From Fusarium oxysporum f. sp. lycopersici 4287 (lineage: Eukaryota > Ascomycota > Sordariomycetes > Hypocreales > Nectriaceae): a DNA stretch of 64,000 bases. This document shows positions 1-10,889 of this stretch, piece after piece (position 1 is the stretch's first letter; each line of letters starts with the position of its first letter). Made by a program: the position numbers and the translations under genes. The stretch spans positions 2,041,132 to 2,105,131 of the forward strand of contig NC_030991.1 of the NCBI RefSeq assembly GCF_000149955.1, in the 5' to 3' direction. The notes under the pieces are model-generated. The model was not told the origin of the DNA. It did not search any database and worked only from the letters and a program-made list of their open reading frames with translations.

Positions 1-182
1 GACCATTGATGAGAAGGTCCCCGATGGCTGGATTACATGCCAGAGCCAGATCTCGCAGTTCGGAGTGCTCAACTGCCTCAATATAGGCTTGCTTATTAAA
101 ACAGTTGCGGAGAGCAGCCTGCGAAGGACAAGAGACGATATACGAATCGATAGCGCCAGATAAAACACCGAAGGCAAATGTA
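1..182 (-). CDS. Partial exon of an unrecognised protein running off the left edge
   Basis: On the minus strand the frame is open without a stop from about 182 to the window edge, roughly 60 codons. It includes segments such as FGVLSGAIDSYIVSCPSQA and HSELRDLALACNPAIGDLL. It begins just after a possible splice acceptor (AAC TAG at 183-188 on the minus strand), so it may be an internal exon. No start codon is in view. The residue mix looks protein-like but I do not recognise the family. It could be the downstream part of the decayed bHLH gene at 696-1342, separated from it by the inserted element at 414-675, or an unrelated gene. Confidence 0.35.
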
Positions 183-413
183 CTAGTTAATTGAAATGGG
201 AACAAATCATCTCATTGAATCATATGAACTATGTCTGGTCCTTGCCTTCTCACGCTCAACCTCTTCCAGGTCTATAGTCGCAATTTAAAAGTTTTTTTTT
301 TTAGTTTTTTTTTGAAGCGCAATACTTGGCAACATTAGAGAAGTTTAAAGTCACATTGTATTTTCTCCCAAGATCATCTGATGGCCTCGAATAAAAATGA
401 TTTTCTTCTCAGA

Positions 414-675
414 TTATCCCTTTGAGTGCCACAGCCTTAGGCGGGGTCACGACAGGGGTATAGAGCCAATCAAGATAAATGAAACTAACGGTACTTTTCC
501 ACACATACTAGTTTGTATGATGGTAAAAGTCCCAGCAGTTTTGATTGTTACAAAGAGCTACCTTACAGACTTGGCAAATCTCTTATGAACTTCCGGTACC
601 CTGCACGTACTAACCTTATGACTAAGCTAAGTGGGGCGAGTGACCCTCCTAAGGGCTGTGGCACTCAAAGGGATA
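414..675. mobile_element. Miniature (non-autonomous) piggyBac-like element
   Basis: The ends are inverted repeats. The left end reads TTATCCCTTTGAGTGCCACA from about 414 and the right end (650-675) reads the same in reverse complement, with the CTAAGG that follows also shared. The interior is related to the last codons and 3' flank of the piggyBac-like transposase at 21356: compare the stretch around 525-555 (CAGCAGTTTTGATTGTTACA) with 21385-21405 (CAACAGTCAGCATTGTTACA). The subterminal GGGGCGAGTGACCC near the right end is also shared with the 21-23.6 kb element. The simplest reading is an internal-deletion derivative that could be mobilised in trans. I see no clear target-site duplication. 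It carries no coding capacity of its own. Confidence 0.75.
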
Positions 676-695
676 CGGTTACAAGGACAAGATTT

Positions 696-1342
696 CTACG
701 ACAAAGTTTCCATGCTATTCCCGCACTGTAAATCCCTCTCCTTGTGTGCATCAGAATACATGGTAGCCATCCCTTCTAACTCGATGATGCGATTCCTTGC
801 CATATCCAATACTTGTCCTCTGCTCAGAACCTGGCCAATGTTGGCTGTCGTATCCCTGTCAGCAAGGCTACGCGCCTGTGCCACTGCAGAACTGTGAGAA
901 GCCTCTCAAACTGCGTCTTGAGTCGGGCACGGTAGTGTTTCTCGACAAGGTTATGGCTTTCTCGGGTGTGTTCTGGATTGCTGGGAGCTGTGCCACGACG
1001 CTTGCGGTTCTTGGATTTGCGCAATGCTGATCGAAGTTGGAGTTGAACGTCGGGAACATGAAGTGAAATATCCTTGCTGGGGGGCTGTTGATTCGAGGGA
1101 TTGCTCGCCTCTTCGGGAGGAGTCAACGGCCCACTCATCTCCCTCCTCAGCGGTTCTGTATTGGCATCGGGGCAGATATAGTCAAGATTCGTCTCAAAAC
1201 TTGGCTGGCAGGCTATAGAGAGATCGGCTTCTAATAAGTCAGAAGGTCCAGATGACCCTAATGTGTTGGTAAACTACTCAGAAGCCAAATACTCATCCAT
1301 GTCCGATATATGATTCTTGATAGTGGCTGTTGCTATGTCCAT
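696..1342 (-). pseudogene. Broken bHLH transcription factor
   Basis: Reading leftwards from an ATG at 1342, the frame encodes an acidic N-terminal region, a basic patch (RKSKNRKRRG) and then the basic region plus helix 1 of a fungal bHLH DNA-binding domain, RESHNLVEKHYRARLKTQ. Helix 2 (VLSRGQVLDMARNRIIELE) lies in the next frame, about 720-885. Two lesions break the gene: an in-frame TAG at 1274-1276, and a one-base frameshift in the loop near 885-890 where a C seems to have been lost. The protein would have bound E-box DNA as a dimer in the nucleus. The stop at 696-698 lies 21 bp from the miniature element, so the original C-terminus may have been cut off by that insertion. The domain call is strong. 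Loss of function is inferred; a sequencing error could explain the frameshift but not also the TAG. Confidence 0.75.
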
Positions 1343-1937
1343 GTAATTGGGGCTCTATCTGTCAGGCTAAAATCAACTCACCCTGCCCCGATGAGCAATC
1401 AGGAGGCATCTGTAAACAACTATCAGTACACTGGCCATTCAAAGTCAGATTAGGCAAACGCGTAATGCCCAGATACCCCTCTATATTACCAATTGTAACT
1501 AGTGGTCTGTAAGAAACTTACTTGAAACTGGGATTTATCATACCCTTGGACAAGGGTGTCAAGTGTACCATCAATTTCCTCAGCAGCCATTTGGGCGTTA
1601 TGGCCACTGGTTTAAGTCGGCTGGGAACTTTGATGAATCGTTCAAAAGGAATATCAGATGAATTACAATGTTTTGTCGTCACACTTTACGATATCATCCA
1701 GGAGCAACTGGCATTGTACAAATGAATGCTACCATTCTATCGTATGGCTTATCCTCGACGAGAATTCCAGGGCCAATAACCGACTACATATAAAGATAGT
1801 GGAGAATCGTATGTTCTATCGACTGATGTGAGCAAGTCCAGATCAATCGTATGCCTTGACGGTCGGGCACCTCCAAGGTTCCGGAACTTTGTCCACTTAT
1901 TGATTAGTTATCAGAGTAAAGATAACCTCACGGAGGA

Positions 1938-1993
1938 ACCAGGCTTGGCGGCCGACTCCGGGCCGGTCACTGGCTTGATGAACCAAGCCTGGT
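1938..1993. repeat. Short inverted repeat (11-bp perfect arms)
   Basis: ACCAGGCTTGG at 1938-1948 is the exact reverse complement of CCAAGCCTGGT at 1983-1993, with a 34-base GC-rich loop. No gene is evident around it (1343-2200 holds only short ORFs of no recognisable family). It could be a hairpin in a transcript or the remnant of a small foldback element. Confidence 0.45.
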
Positions 1994-2214
1994 CTGGATG
2001 GCGGTCGAGACCGGTCCATCACTTTAGCTGGAGCATGGTGAGTCAGATGGAGTGTCATCAATACAACTTGAATGGGGGAGATTCCATTACTTGCTGCTAG
2101 CCTGTTAACTTTGATCGAACGTATTGGTAATAACTTTGGCAAAAACAGCTGAGCAGGCGGTGCATCTTAGCATGATATAACGAACTGGATTGCTGGAATT
2201 CGTACTGTATACCG

Positions 2215-2400
2215 TACGAGCACTACAACTCTATGGTCCGCAATGTTAACAAGGCTCTTGAGAAACTTGGCGCTCACCGCATCGGTGAAGCTGGTGAGCG
2301 TGATGATGGTGTTGGTCCCATGGAAGAGGAGATGACCGGCAACATGGGACAGGCCGGATGCGCGTCAAGCTTTGCAAATGCACTTCTGGTCATCATCTGA
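2215..2400 (+). pseudogene. Fragment of NADPH-cytochrome P450 reductase (FMN domain)
   Basis: From 2215 the plus strand encodes YEHYNSMVRNVNKALEKLG followed by AHRIGEAGERDDGVGPMEEE. This matches the well-known segment of fungal P450 reductases in the flavodoxin-like FMN domain (YEHYN..V.N.DKAL.KLGA.RIG..GEGDDGAGTMEED). Similarity ends at about 2331; the frame then runs through unrelated residues to a TGA at 2398-2400. Nothing upstream or downstream resembles the rest of this roughly 700-residue, ER-bound enzyme, so this is an isolated piece of under 40 codons. It may have been carried here by a transposon or left by a rearrangement. The motif is short but distinctive. Confidence 0.6.
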
Positions 2401-2808
2401 CTTGTATTGGCAAGATTCTGAATTCCTGAGCTATCAAGATTGACTATGATTACTCGGGTAGGGCCTTGAGACCGGCCCCCCTTAGCCCAACCCATTCCAC
2501 ACGTGGAGCCTGAGGGTCAGGCACGGGGGGTACGGTGACTAGGAAAAGGGTCGGTTGACTAGGGAAATTAAGCTACCTCATTTTTATATGTGCGCCCCAC
2601 CAAATTAGATGTACTTCCTTTGCCACGCTACATGATTGTGACCGGACCAACCCCTCCATTTGCAACCCCCACCAAAAATACATATTGCCAAAACACCAAG
2701 CAACCATCACGACTATTCGGTATTTTCATCATCCTTTAGGACAACGAACTCGCCCTAACTGACTTCAATACTTCCCCCAACGACTACTTCATCATCTTCT
2801 TCGTCAAT

Positions 2809-4650
2809 TTATTCCTCGTCATCTTCAACGATTCCAAAGCCGTCAGCTTCTAACGACATCTTCTTCCGATTAGAGCGGCGTTTTTCCTCATCTGCAACGA
2901 GGAATCCCAGTGCCTCCTTCACAGTATTGAAGTTATAGTCAAATAGAAGAAGGAATAGGGGATTCCAGTGAAATCTGAAGACCTTAATGACTTCCTGACT
3001 TCCTGATTCTACTGCCTGCTTTGCTCTCTCCTCGGATTGCTTCATTTTATCGTCAAGCTCGCGGTGAAGCCGGTATCTTAAGCCTAGCAACGCGGTTGGC
3101 TTCAGAAACTCTTGGTGTTGTGACTTTATATAGAAATCACCCGCCGTGAATATCTTCTTCTTCTGAGAATAGCTCGGCTGGCTGCTATGAAGGTCAGCAA
3201 CCCGTAATAGCTTTAGACTTATTCTCAATTGCTTCCTGACTGCTGCAATCCATCGTCGTAGATAGATGACTTCGTCTTTTACTTCGTTATTGTGGAGGCG
3301 CGATTCCTCTGCTGCCTGACCGGGCAGTCGGTTATGCTGATCCTTTGCGACGCGAAGTCTGGCATCATAGACAGTAATTGGCCCGTAATTTGCTATAATC
3401 GTTGTCCCCTGATCCCGGGCAGAGCGTCTAAGGTTCTTCTCCTTAAGCAGGCGCATCTCCTGTGTCGCTGTAATGCCATTTAAAGCGAGAATTGAGTGCC
3501 TTTCACACCTTCTCATTAATATGTAACACTGAGGGAGTCAGGGGCGTGCCCGAGACCACTGAGCATTCGATCCTGAGGGCCACATATTCCTCGTACTGAC
3601 GGTCTTCCGCAAATTCAGCTGTGGCGTGTCCATTTCGATCCAGTCGGCGTTGACATCAATCGAATCTCCTGATCGAAAGGAATCGAATGGTATAGCTCTC
3701 GAGATGATTAGGCTTCAGAAATCTCATCGGATTCGGAGTTGTTATCGCTGCTGTGAGTAGAAGATGACCCCAGTGATACGTAGCCGGGTAACGACTCCTC
3801 AGCTACCTCTAAAGATAGTGATGATAAGGGGTTGGTCATACGGTCGATCACGGCCGCGTGATTATAAGGATAGATGCCGGTCTTCTTCCAAGATGAGATG
3901 ATAGTGCTTTTCTTAGCAGTCTTGCGGCGGATTTCCTGTAAATGAAACAGGAAGTCAGCTTTATTGAAGTCTGTAGCGCCATCTGCAATCTCACGAGAAA
4001 GGACCTCTTGATGCCAGTGCTTATATTAGCTAAATAGCCTAACATCTAGCGGCTGAAGAATATGCGTCAAGAGGGGAGGGAAAGGGAAGAGCTCTACGCC
4101 TGCATCTTGGGCTTTTTGGAAAAGCTCCTTGGTGAAATGATTCTCACAGCCATCTAGTAATATTGTTCTTTTTTGTGGATTCTTTTGAGGCCGGGTATGT
4201 CGTTCAAAGTGATCGAAAACTTCTAGCGCGGCGATATCGTCGACATAGCCTTTTGGTGTTGTGATAATCGTTGCGCCTTTTTCTAATGCATTATCAACCC
4301 ACCGAGACGGTAACTGTACCCCCGGCATGATAACAAAGGCGGGAATAATAGCTCCTGTTTCTGATATCGACTCAATGACCGTGACGCTTATTGTCTCATG
4401 TGCATCGATCAAGATGGGCCGGTCAACAGCTCGAAAAGTCCGTACGATAATCCCGTTTCTAAGATATCCAATCTGGAAGCCTGTCTCATCGATGTTCCAA
4501 AGACCCTCATAATCTATGCCTTTTTGGTGTTATCATGCCACTTTTTAAACCACTCTTCGACATTTGCTCGGTCTTCCATCGCCTTTCTTTGTGCTTCAAG
4601 CATTGAAGTCTTCTATGAAAAACAGAAGAATGACGGCGTAAGAAGCGCCT
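2809..4650 (-). pseudogene. Decayed pogo/Fot-type DDE transposase
   Basis: In order from 4650 down, the minus strand shows residues before the catalytic core (EDRANVEEWFKKWHDNTKKA), the first catalytic Asp (GLWNIDETGFQIG, about 4470), the second (RTILLDGCENHF, about 4160) and the third (THILQPLDV, about 4040). A C-terminal segment follows (FNKADFLFHLQEIRRKT, about 3930) and then a long basic, coiled-coil-like tail ending EDDEE at 2809. The pieces lie in several frames, and the third-Asp segment is followed by a stop, so the gene is dead. It differs from the Fot family at 24-33 kb. The terminal repeats were not found with certainty; GGTCAGGCACGGGGGG near 2516 could be one end. Confidence 0.75.
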
Positions 4651-4927
4651 TGTGTTGAATACTGGTGAAAATGAGACCGGCTAACCGGCTGACCGAACTA
4701 CCGGTCAGAGAGCTGTCTCAGCACTGTAACAACCTCTTAGATAGGTCATTACTGAACAGATAGAAATAGGGTTCCAACCCAACTATCGGACAGAGAGGGG
4801 AGCACACACAATAGACCCCTATATCTGACACTATGATTAGATTTGCGATTACTATAGGTCGCCTAAAGCAGAGATAATAATACTACTTACCTACTAACTA
4901 CCAAAATATATCTACTAATAACAGCTA

Positions 4928-4972
4928 ACGTGGTTGATAAGCATGTGTCCCAAACAAGTATGTGTCAAACAT
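4928..4972. repeat. Solo terminal repeat of a Fot/pogo-like element
   Basis: ACGTGGTTGATAAGCATGTG starting at 4928 after a TA dinucleotide matches the ends of the Fot-like elements at 24073, 24262, 29341 and 31254, including the internal GTCCCA.ACAAG motif. No partner end is visible before the LINE begins about 50-100 bp downstream, so this is probably the stump of an element interrupted or truncated by the LINE. Confidence 0.55.
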
Positions 4973-4999
4973 TACGTGTATTCGGTTCATTGATGTGAA

Positions 5000-6739
5000 T
5001 TGGTGTATTCATGTTGTGTTCTGTTGAAATCTACCCCTTGGAGGTTTTACCATTTCGGCTGTAATCTTAAAGTATCCCTGCTTGCACGTGAGACCCCAGC
5101 ACCTGTTCAACAATATCTCCAAAAGGCACTGTCAGCCATCGACAACGGCGATGGTCTACCCGTTGCATCCCGAGGAGTTCGAGTTGCCCTCATTGGGGCT
5201 CTCACCCTCATCGTCAAAATGCAGAGCACGCCCGATCTTGGTCACGTCTACGAAGCAGTGAAAATCGGCCAAGTCGAAACAAAAGCCGCAGCCGAAAGCC
5301 TAGCGCATCACGTCAACAGCCTCAAAAATGAGCTCAACGAAACAAACACTAAAGCTCAACAAACCATGGAAGTAGTTCAACGTAATTCGGAAATTGCGAT
5401 GGACGCAAAAACGGCCGCGAAAGAAGCCACGGAAATCGGTAAAGCAACAATGAAAATGATCAGAGATATGAAGCTCGTGAGCCAGCAAAACCATGCTAGC
5501 ATCACGCCCACTTACGCCAACGTGATGGCGAGGGGAGGGCTGGCGACAAGCATACATAACCCACAGAACCAGAAAGCATCACCTGTCCAGACCGTACGCG
5601 AGATCATCATCAACATCAGAGACCCTGTCACTATAGCCAACATCAGAGCGATGAGTCCCCGTAGCCTCAAGTCACATGTAGACCTCGCAATCGCACAAAG
5701 CAGCAACGAACACATAGAGAAGATCAAGGTAGTATCCTCCAATCAGCTCAGGAGCGGTGACTTGAGCATCAAAACGGCCACTTCATCGGACATGGTAGCG
5801 CTTAGACAGTTTGCAGAAGACTGGGAACAAAGGATCGGAAACGGTGCCACTGTACGCATTCCGACGTATGGTGTCTTGGTACATGGTGTACGCACTAGTT
5901 CGATGGATATGGATAACTTGGAACTCATTAGAGATGGGTTATTGCAGGATAATAAGCCTTTCATACCAACTGCGGAGATCAAGTACATAGGCTGGCTGAC
6001 GAGATCTTCGTCCTCTAAATCAGCATCTTCGGTCGTGGTCGAGTTCACACGACCGGAAGATGCGAATAAAGTTATTGATGGGGGCCTCATTTGGCAAGGC
6101 GAGGTGTTCCAATGCGAACTCTATGACAGACAGTGCCGCGTGAGACAATGCTTCCAGTGTCACAAATATGGCCACATAGGAACCCAGTGCAAGGCAACAA
6201 TAACATGCGGCTACTGCGCGCAAGAGCATCCTACCCGGGATTGCCCAACCAAGAGCGATAGGGACGCACCACGGAAATGTGCGGCCTGCAACGGTGTACA
6301 CGAAGCCTGGAATAACCAATGCCCTGTCAGGAAGCAGGAGGTCAATAAAGCCAAAGCGGCCTCTAAACTGCGGCCCAGATATCATCTAGAGCTAGAAAGC
6401 TTCGTCACCAGGATATCTACCGGAACCAGAACGCGGGAGCGGCAAAACAACACCAACACAATCACCAGGACAGGACGACCTATTTTGGAATCAGGCCGAC
6501 CCCAGGACGCCAGTTCGACCCGGAGCAGGTCGCCTACCAAGAGGCTACAGAAAAGAGCGAACCCTGGCAGTGACCAGGTGGCGTCAGATAATCCCGATAA
6601 CGAGATCGTCGTAAACATGGGGAGCCAGCGGCCAAGACGAACGGCAGCCGCTTCCAGGAGGGTCTTGGAAGCACTGGACGTCAACAGACAAACCACACAG
6701 CATGGTCAACAGATGGAAATCGACGACCAAGAATGTTAA
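5000..6739 (+). CDS. LINE ORF1: gag-like nucleic-acid-binding protein
   Basis: This frame is open for 579 codons. It encodes a coiled-coil-like Ala/Glu/Lys-rich N-terminal part (about residues 70-160), an RRM-like middle and a C-terminal array of zinc knuckles. The knuckles begin around CRQCFQCHKYGHIGTQC (about residue 380), continue with CGYCAQEHPTRDCP, and end with a CAACNGVHEAWNNQCP unit, followed by an Arg/Ser-rich tail. In LINEs this protein binds the element's RNA and forms the ribonucleoprotein. The true start is unclear: the open frame begins at a TTG, and the first ATG (near 5219) would remove about 73 residues. Its stop overlaps the ORF2 start by 7 bases (ATGTTAA), which suggests termination-reinitiation coupling. 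Confidence 0.85.
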   Translation: MVYSCCVLLKSTPWRFYHFGCNLKVSLLARETPAPVQQYLQKALSAIDNGDGLPVASRGVRVALIGALTLIVKMQSTPDLGHVYEAVKIGQVETKAAAESLAHHVNSLKNELNETNTKAQQTMEVVQRNSEIAMDAKTAAKEATEIGKATMKMIRDMKLVSQQNHASITPTYANVMARGGLATSIHNPQNQKASPVQTVREIIINIRDPVTIANIRAMSPRSLKSHVDLAIAQSSNEHIEKIKVVSSNQLRSGDLSIKTATSSDMVALRQFAEDWEQRIGNGATVRIPTYGVLVHGVRTSSMDMDNLELIRDGLLQDNKPFIPTAEIKYIGWLTRSSSSKSASSVVVEFTRPEDANKVIDGGLIWQGEVFQCELYDRQCRVRQCFQCHKYGHIGTQCKATITCGYCAQEHPTRDCPTKSDRDAPRKCAACNGVHEAWNNQCPVRKQEVNKAKAASKLRPRYHLELESFVTRISTGTRTRERQNNTNTITRTGRPILESGRPQDASSTRSRSPTKRLQKRANPGSDQVASDNPDNEIVVNMGSQRPRRTAAASRRVLEALDVNRQTTQHGQQMEIDDQEC

Positions 6740-9700
6740 CACAAAATACTCTTACAATACTACAGTACAACGTCAGAAAATCCAAAGACACAGTCATGGC
6801 CACGCTCTTACGAGATCCCGACATAGGACGATACGACATCCTCGCTATCCAGGAGCCTTGGAAGAACCCATTCGACACGACAACTCACCACCCAGCTAAG
6901 GATCAATTTCACCTATGCTACCCAGACAAAGACCAAACCCTTCCAGCCAGGGTCTGCTTTTTCATCAACAAGAGACTCGATCACTCCAGGTGGCACTTTG
7001 AAGAGACAAACAGAGATCTCGGCTCACTAAACCTAAGACTCGGAACAGAAGAGGAGCAATGGATTATGGTTCACAATGTCTACAACCCGACACAAACCGC
7101 AACCGAAAGAGGGAGCACGCTACCCCTTCTCGGCAAAGCACTGGAACAATCATCCCAACATGAACAGATCATCATTGGCGACTTCAATCTACGCCACGAG
7201 CTGTGGGGAGGTGACCGGGTCCAGCGAGCGGATCCTAATGCTGCCGAGCTCATCACAATCATCGAAGATCACTGTCTCACGAGCAATCTTGTCCCAGGCA
7301 CTATCACATATGAAGAGCGTGACGGAAGAACGACCATAGACCTATGCCTCACGACGGCGGGCCTGGTGGGCAGACTGATTCAGTGCGAAATCGAAACAAA
7401 CATGGACCACGACTCTGACCACCTACCTATCGTCACCTCACTAGACCTGAATATTCTCAAAATGATGGCCAAGCCCCGGCGAAATTGGAAAGCCTTAGAT
7501 GAAAAGACATTCACTCGCGTGCTGCAGCGGGAGCTTCCGCCACAGCAAAGACCAAGAACGAAGACAGCTCTGGATAGACATGTGGAGGAAGTGATGGTAG
7601 CCTTAACGGTAGCTGTCGAGGAAGCAGTACCGACGACGATTCCATCGTCTAGATCGAAATCAGGATGGAATGAAGAATGCGCCAAAGTACTGGCACAATC
7701 AAAACGACTCCGTCGGCAACACAGCTTATACCATACCGAAGAGACATGGGAAGCATACCGAACGGCGAGAAATCACAAAGGTAGAACCATCAAGAAAGCG
7801 CTCAGACAGAACCATCGCGAGAGGATAGAAGAAGTTTCTCAATCCCCAACAAACCTCTGGCGGGTAGCAACATGGGCCCGAAACAGACATAACCAAAGTC
7901 CGAATGTAACACCAGCACTGATTGATCCAGCCACAAAGCAACAAGCAAATACCCCAAACGAAAAAGCAGAGCTTCTCAGAAAGACCTTTTTTCCAGTGCC
8001 ACCTGAAACCAATCTCGAAGACATAGAGAATGCCAACTACCCTGCTCCCATAACCATGCCACCGATAACTACGAGAGAGATAGAAGAAGCCATTGAAGAA
8101 TCATCCCCATTCAAGGCTCCAGGACCAGACGGCATCGCGAACAAAGCACTCCAAATCGCCTCTCCCTGGATCAAGCACCATCTCACCAAGATCTTCAATC
8201 AGTCCCTCGCCCTTGGCTACTATCCGGAACACTTTCGACAATCCACAACGGTGGTCCTCAGGAAGCCAGGGAAAGACAACTATACCGTGCCAAAGGCCTA
8301 CAGGCCAATCGCTCTATTAAACACTACAGGAAAGATCATGGAAGCGGTGATAGCAAAGAGGCTGAGCTACATCGCCGAGACTCATGGCTTGCTGCCCGAT
8401 ACCCATATGGGTGGAAGAAAGCTGCGATCAACAGAACACGCCCTTCACCTTATCATCGACAAGATATATGACGCCTGGAACACCGGGTCAGGCAAAGTGG
8501 CAAGTCTACTGCTTCTGGATGTATCAGGGGCGTTTGACAACATTTCACATGCACGCCTACTACACAATCTGCGGAAGAGAAAGATAGATGAAAGAACAGT
8601 CAAGTGGATCGGAAGCTTCCTGCGCCCAAGATTCACAACGCTATCAATTGATTGCTTCACATCTGAACCCTACAGATTGGAGACAGGAGAGCCACAGGGA
8701 TCAAATCTATCACCGATCCTCTACCTCTTTTACAACGCGGATCTAATAGAAAAGTGCGGAGAATTAGAAGACACAATGACAACCGGCTTCATAGACGACG
8801 TGGCTATCCTGACCTGGGCAGACTCCACGAAAGAGACATGCAAAAAGCTACAAGAGGCACTCCACGTCGCAGAGAAGTGGGCGGCCACTCATGCATCTAT
8901 CTTCGCGCCAGACAAGTTCCAGCTCACTCACTTCACGAGGACAAGAACAAGAATAGATGTAGAGGAACCCCTTCAGACAAGATGGGGCATGATCGAACCA
9001 AAGAAAACATGCAAGTACCTGGGCCTCATCATGGACTCCACCCTCACCTGGAAACAACACATAGACGAAGTACAACGCAAGGTCACCAAGACAGTCAACG
9101 CCCTAGGCAGCCTCGGCGGCTCAACTTGGGGTGTGACAATGCGAGAGATGCGCAAGATCTACAAAGGAGTGGCGGTGCCACAGATGATGTACGCCTGTTC
9201 TGCCTGGTCGAATGCAAACTGGAGAACCAGGGACAAGCCATATACTGAGCGAACACTGAGCAAGCTTCAAAGCCTACAGGCAAGAGCCTCCAGGGTGATC
9301 AGTGGGGCGTTCAAGGCAACGTCCATACCGGCCCTTGACATAGAAACATACCTTCTACCAGTCGAATTGCAGATCTTCAAGCACAATGTCAACGCTCTTG
9401 GAAGGATCGGCCCGGGTGATCATGGGCCCACGGAAGGGGAAACGAGAAGAAACAAGAAAAGCCCGAGAAGAGCTATCGAGCAGTCTATCACCGATCGCCA
9501 AGGGCCAAATATTCGGAGACAAGAATACATCACTCCTTACATAGTGCCCCCGTGGTGGCAAGGTCCACAGACGTTCATCGAAGCAAGCATAGAGGAAGCG
9601 CAAGCCAGACACGAGCAAATCATACAAGACGAGCTGGATGCAATACACATCTACACAGATGGTAGTGGCATCGACGGCAGCATCGGTGCTGCCGCGGTCT

Positions 9701-10569
9701 GCACCACTACCCAAGAAACAAAGAGTGCATATATGGGCGACGAGACAACCTCCACCGTCTACGCCGGTGAACTGCAGGGCATCAGCCTAGCCCTCCAGAT
9801 CGCACAAGAAGACAGATCGAAAGGCAACAGAAGAAGCAAGGTCGCGATCTACACCGACAACCAGGCCGCTATTCGATCCACCGCCAGGCCCAAGGGCAAA
9901 TCAGGCGCATACCTGCTCAAGAATATCACGCAACAGATCGACGAACTCCGAACACAAGACCTGAATACCGAGATCAGATGAGTCCCTGCGCATATAGGAA
10001 TCCAAGGCAACGAAGACGCAGATCGAGCAGCAAAAGAAGCGACAGGTTGGAGAGAAGGCGGCCTCACAGGACCGAGAGCAGTAGAACCACAGCAATTATA
10101 CCCACTTCGATCAACCATGAAGACATGGTCTCATAAAGAGACCATCAAATCATGGGAGACAAGCTGGGTATCCGAGACACGCGGCCGAGCATCCTTCAGG
10201 CACACGCCCAAACCTTCGCGCAAGGTCTTGGACCTGCACGATGGGCTCATCAAGAAGCGCAGCGCACTCCTCATGCAGCTGCGTACAGAGAAGATAGGCT
10301 TCAACGACTTCCTCTTCGGCCGAAGAGTACCAGGTATCACCAGCAACAGATGCCCCTGCGGATCGGATCGACAAACGGTAGCGCACGTCCTCTTACGCTG
10401 CCGTCGACACCGCCAACTCCGGGACCAGGAACTGGGACGACTCCGAGGACGCAACAATCTCCGGAAGCTACTGAACGAGCGCAATGCAGCCGCCAAGGCA
10501 ATCAAGTTCATCGAACTGACTCAGATCCTTGGGCAATTTCTGGATCGAGACCTTAATAGACAAAGCTGA
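6733..10569 (+). pseudogene. LINE ORF2: endonuclease, reverse transcriptase and RNase H, with one in-frame UGA
   Basis: The frame is 1279 codons long, interrupted once by TGA at 9979-9981. In order it contains an AP-endonuclease-like domain (LQYNVRKSK near the start, IQEPW, GDFNLRHELWGG, and DSDH at about 227-230); a reverse transcriptase (KAPGPDGI, LLLLDVSGAFDNI, GEPQGSNLSP, catalytic FIDD at about 686-689); an RNase H domain (IYTDGSG at about 974-980, AGELQGI, IYTDNQAA); and a C-terminal CCHC motif (CPCGSDRQTVAHVLLRC). The UGA falls where related elements have Trp before VPAHIGIQGNEDADRAAK, so it is a TGG-to-TGA change (G to A, a RIP-type transition) removing the last RNase H motif and the zinc knuckle. 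Without readthrough, this copy's RNase H is incomplete but the endonuclease and reverse transcriptase are whole. Confidence 0.9.
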
Positions 10570-10889
10570 GCACTGGGGGGAGACTGTAGGTACGCGGTCG
10601 CGAAAGAGAGGTCTTCACAGCCCGAGAGAGCCTCGAATCAAGGATCCATTAGCATTAAACCACTGCGTACATGGGCCTGCCAGCAAATGTAAATAGTGGT
10701 TAGAGAGAGAAAAGCGGGAATTTTGGGAACAGCTGGCCAACGATGTTTGACGTTGGCGAAGTGGGGCACCGCGGAACAATACTGATCCGTGAGGCTTCGG
10801 CTGTTCGCCGGACCCCGTTATCCGGGCATAATCGTTTAGATGATTACAACCGAGTAGGATATAATCAAATCAATCAATCAAATCAAATT

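Larger units (their letters stand above)
5000..10889 (+). mobile_element. Tad-like non-LTR retrotransposon (LINE)
   Basis: Two overlapping ORFs (gag-like, then endonuclease/reverse transcriptase/RNase H) are followed by about 300 bp of 3' UTR. The 3' end is a short AT-rich simple repeat of AATC/AATCA units at 10862-10889, as expected of LINE tails. The 5' boundary is not certain. ORF1 has no convincing ATG near its open start, so the copy is probably slightly 5'-truncated or starts between about 4975 and 5080. I could not identify a target-site duplication. The only clear lesion is one UGA in ORF2, so the insertion is recent. Confidence 0.85.

Noticed and set aside
10131..10511. Arg/Ser-rich minus-strand frames over the LINE C-terminus
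   Set aside because: They are antisense shadows of ORF2, whose zinc motif is clear on the plus strand.
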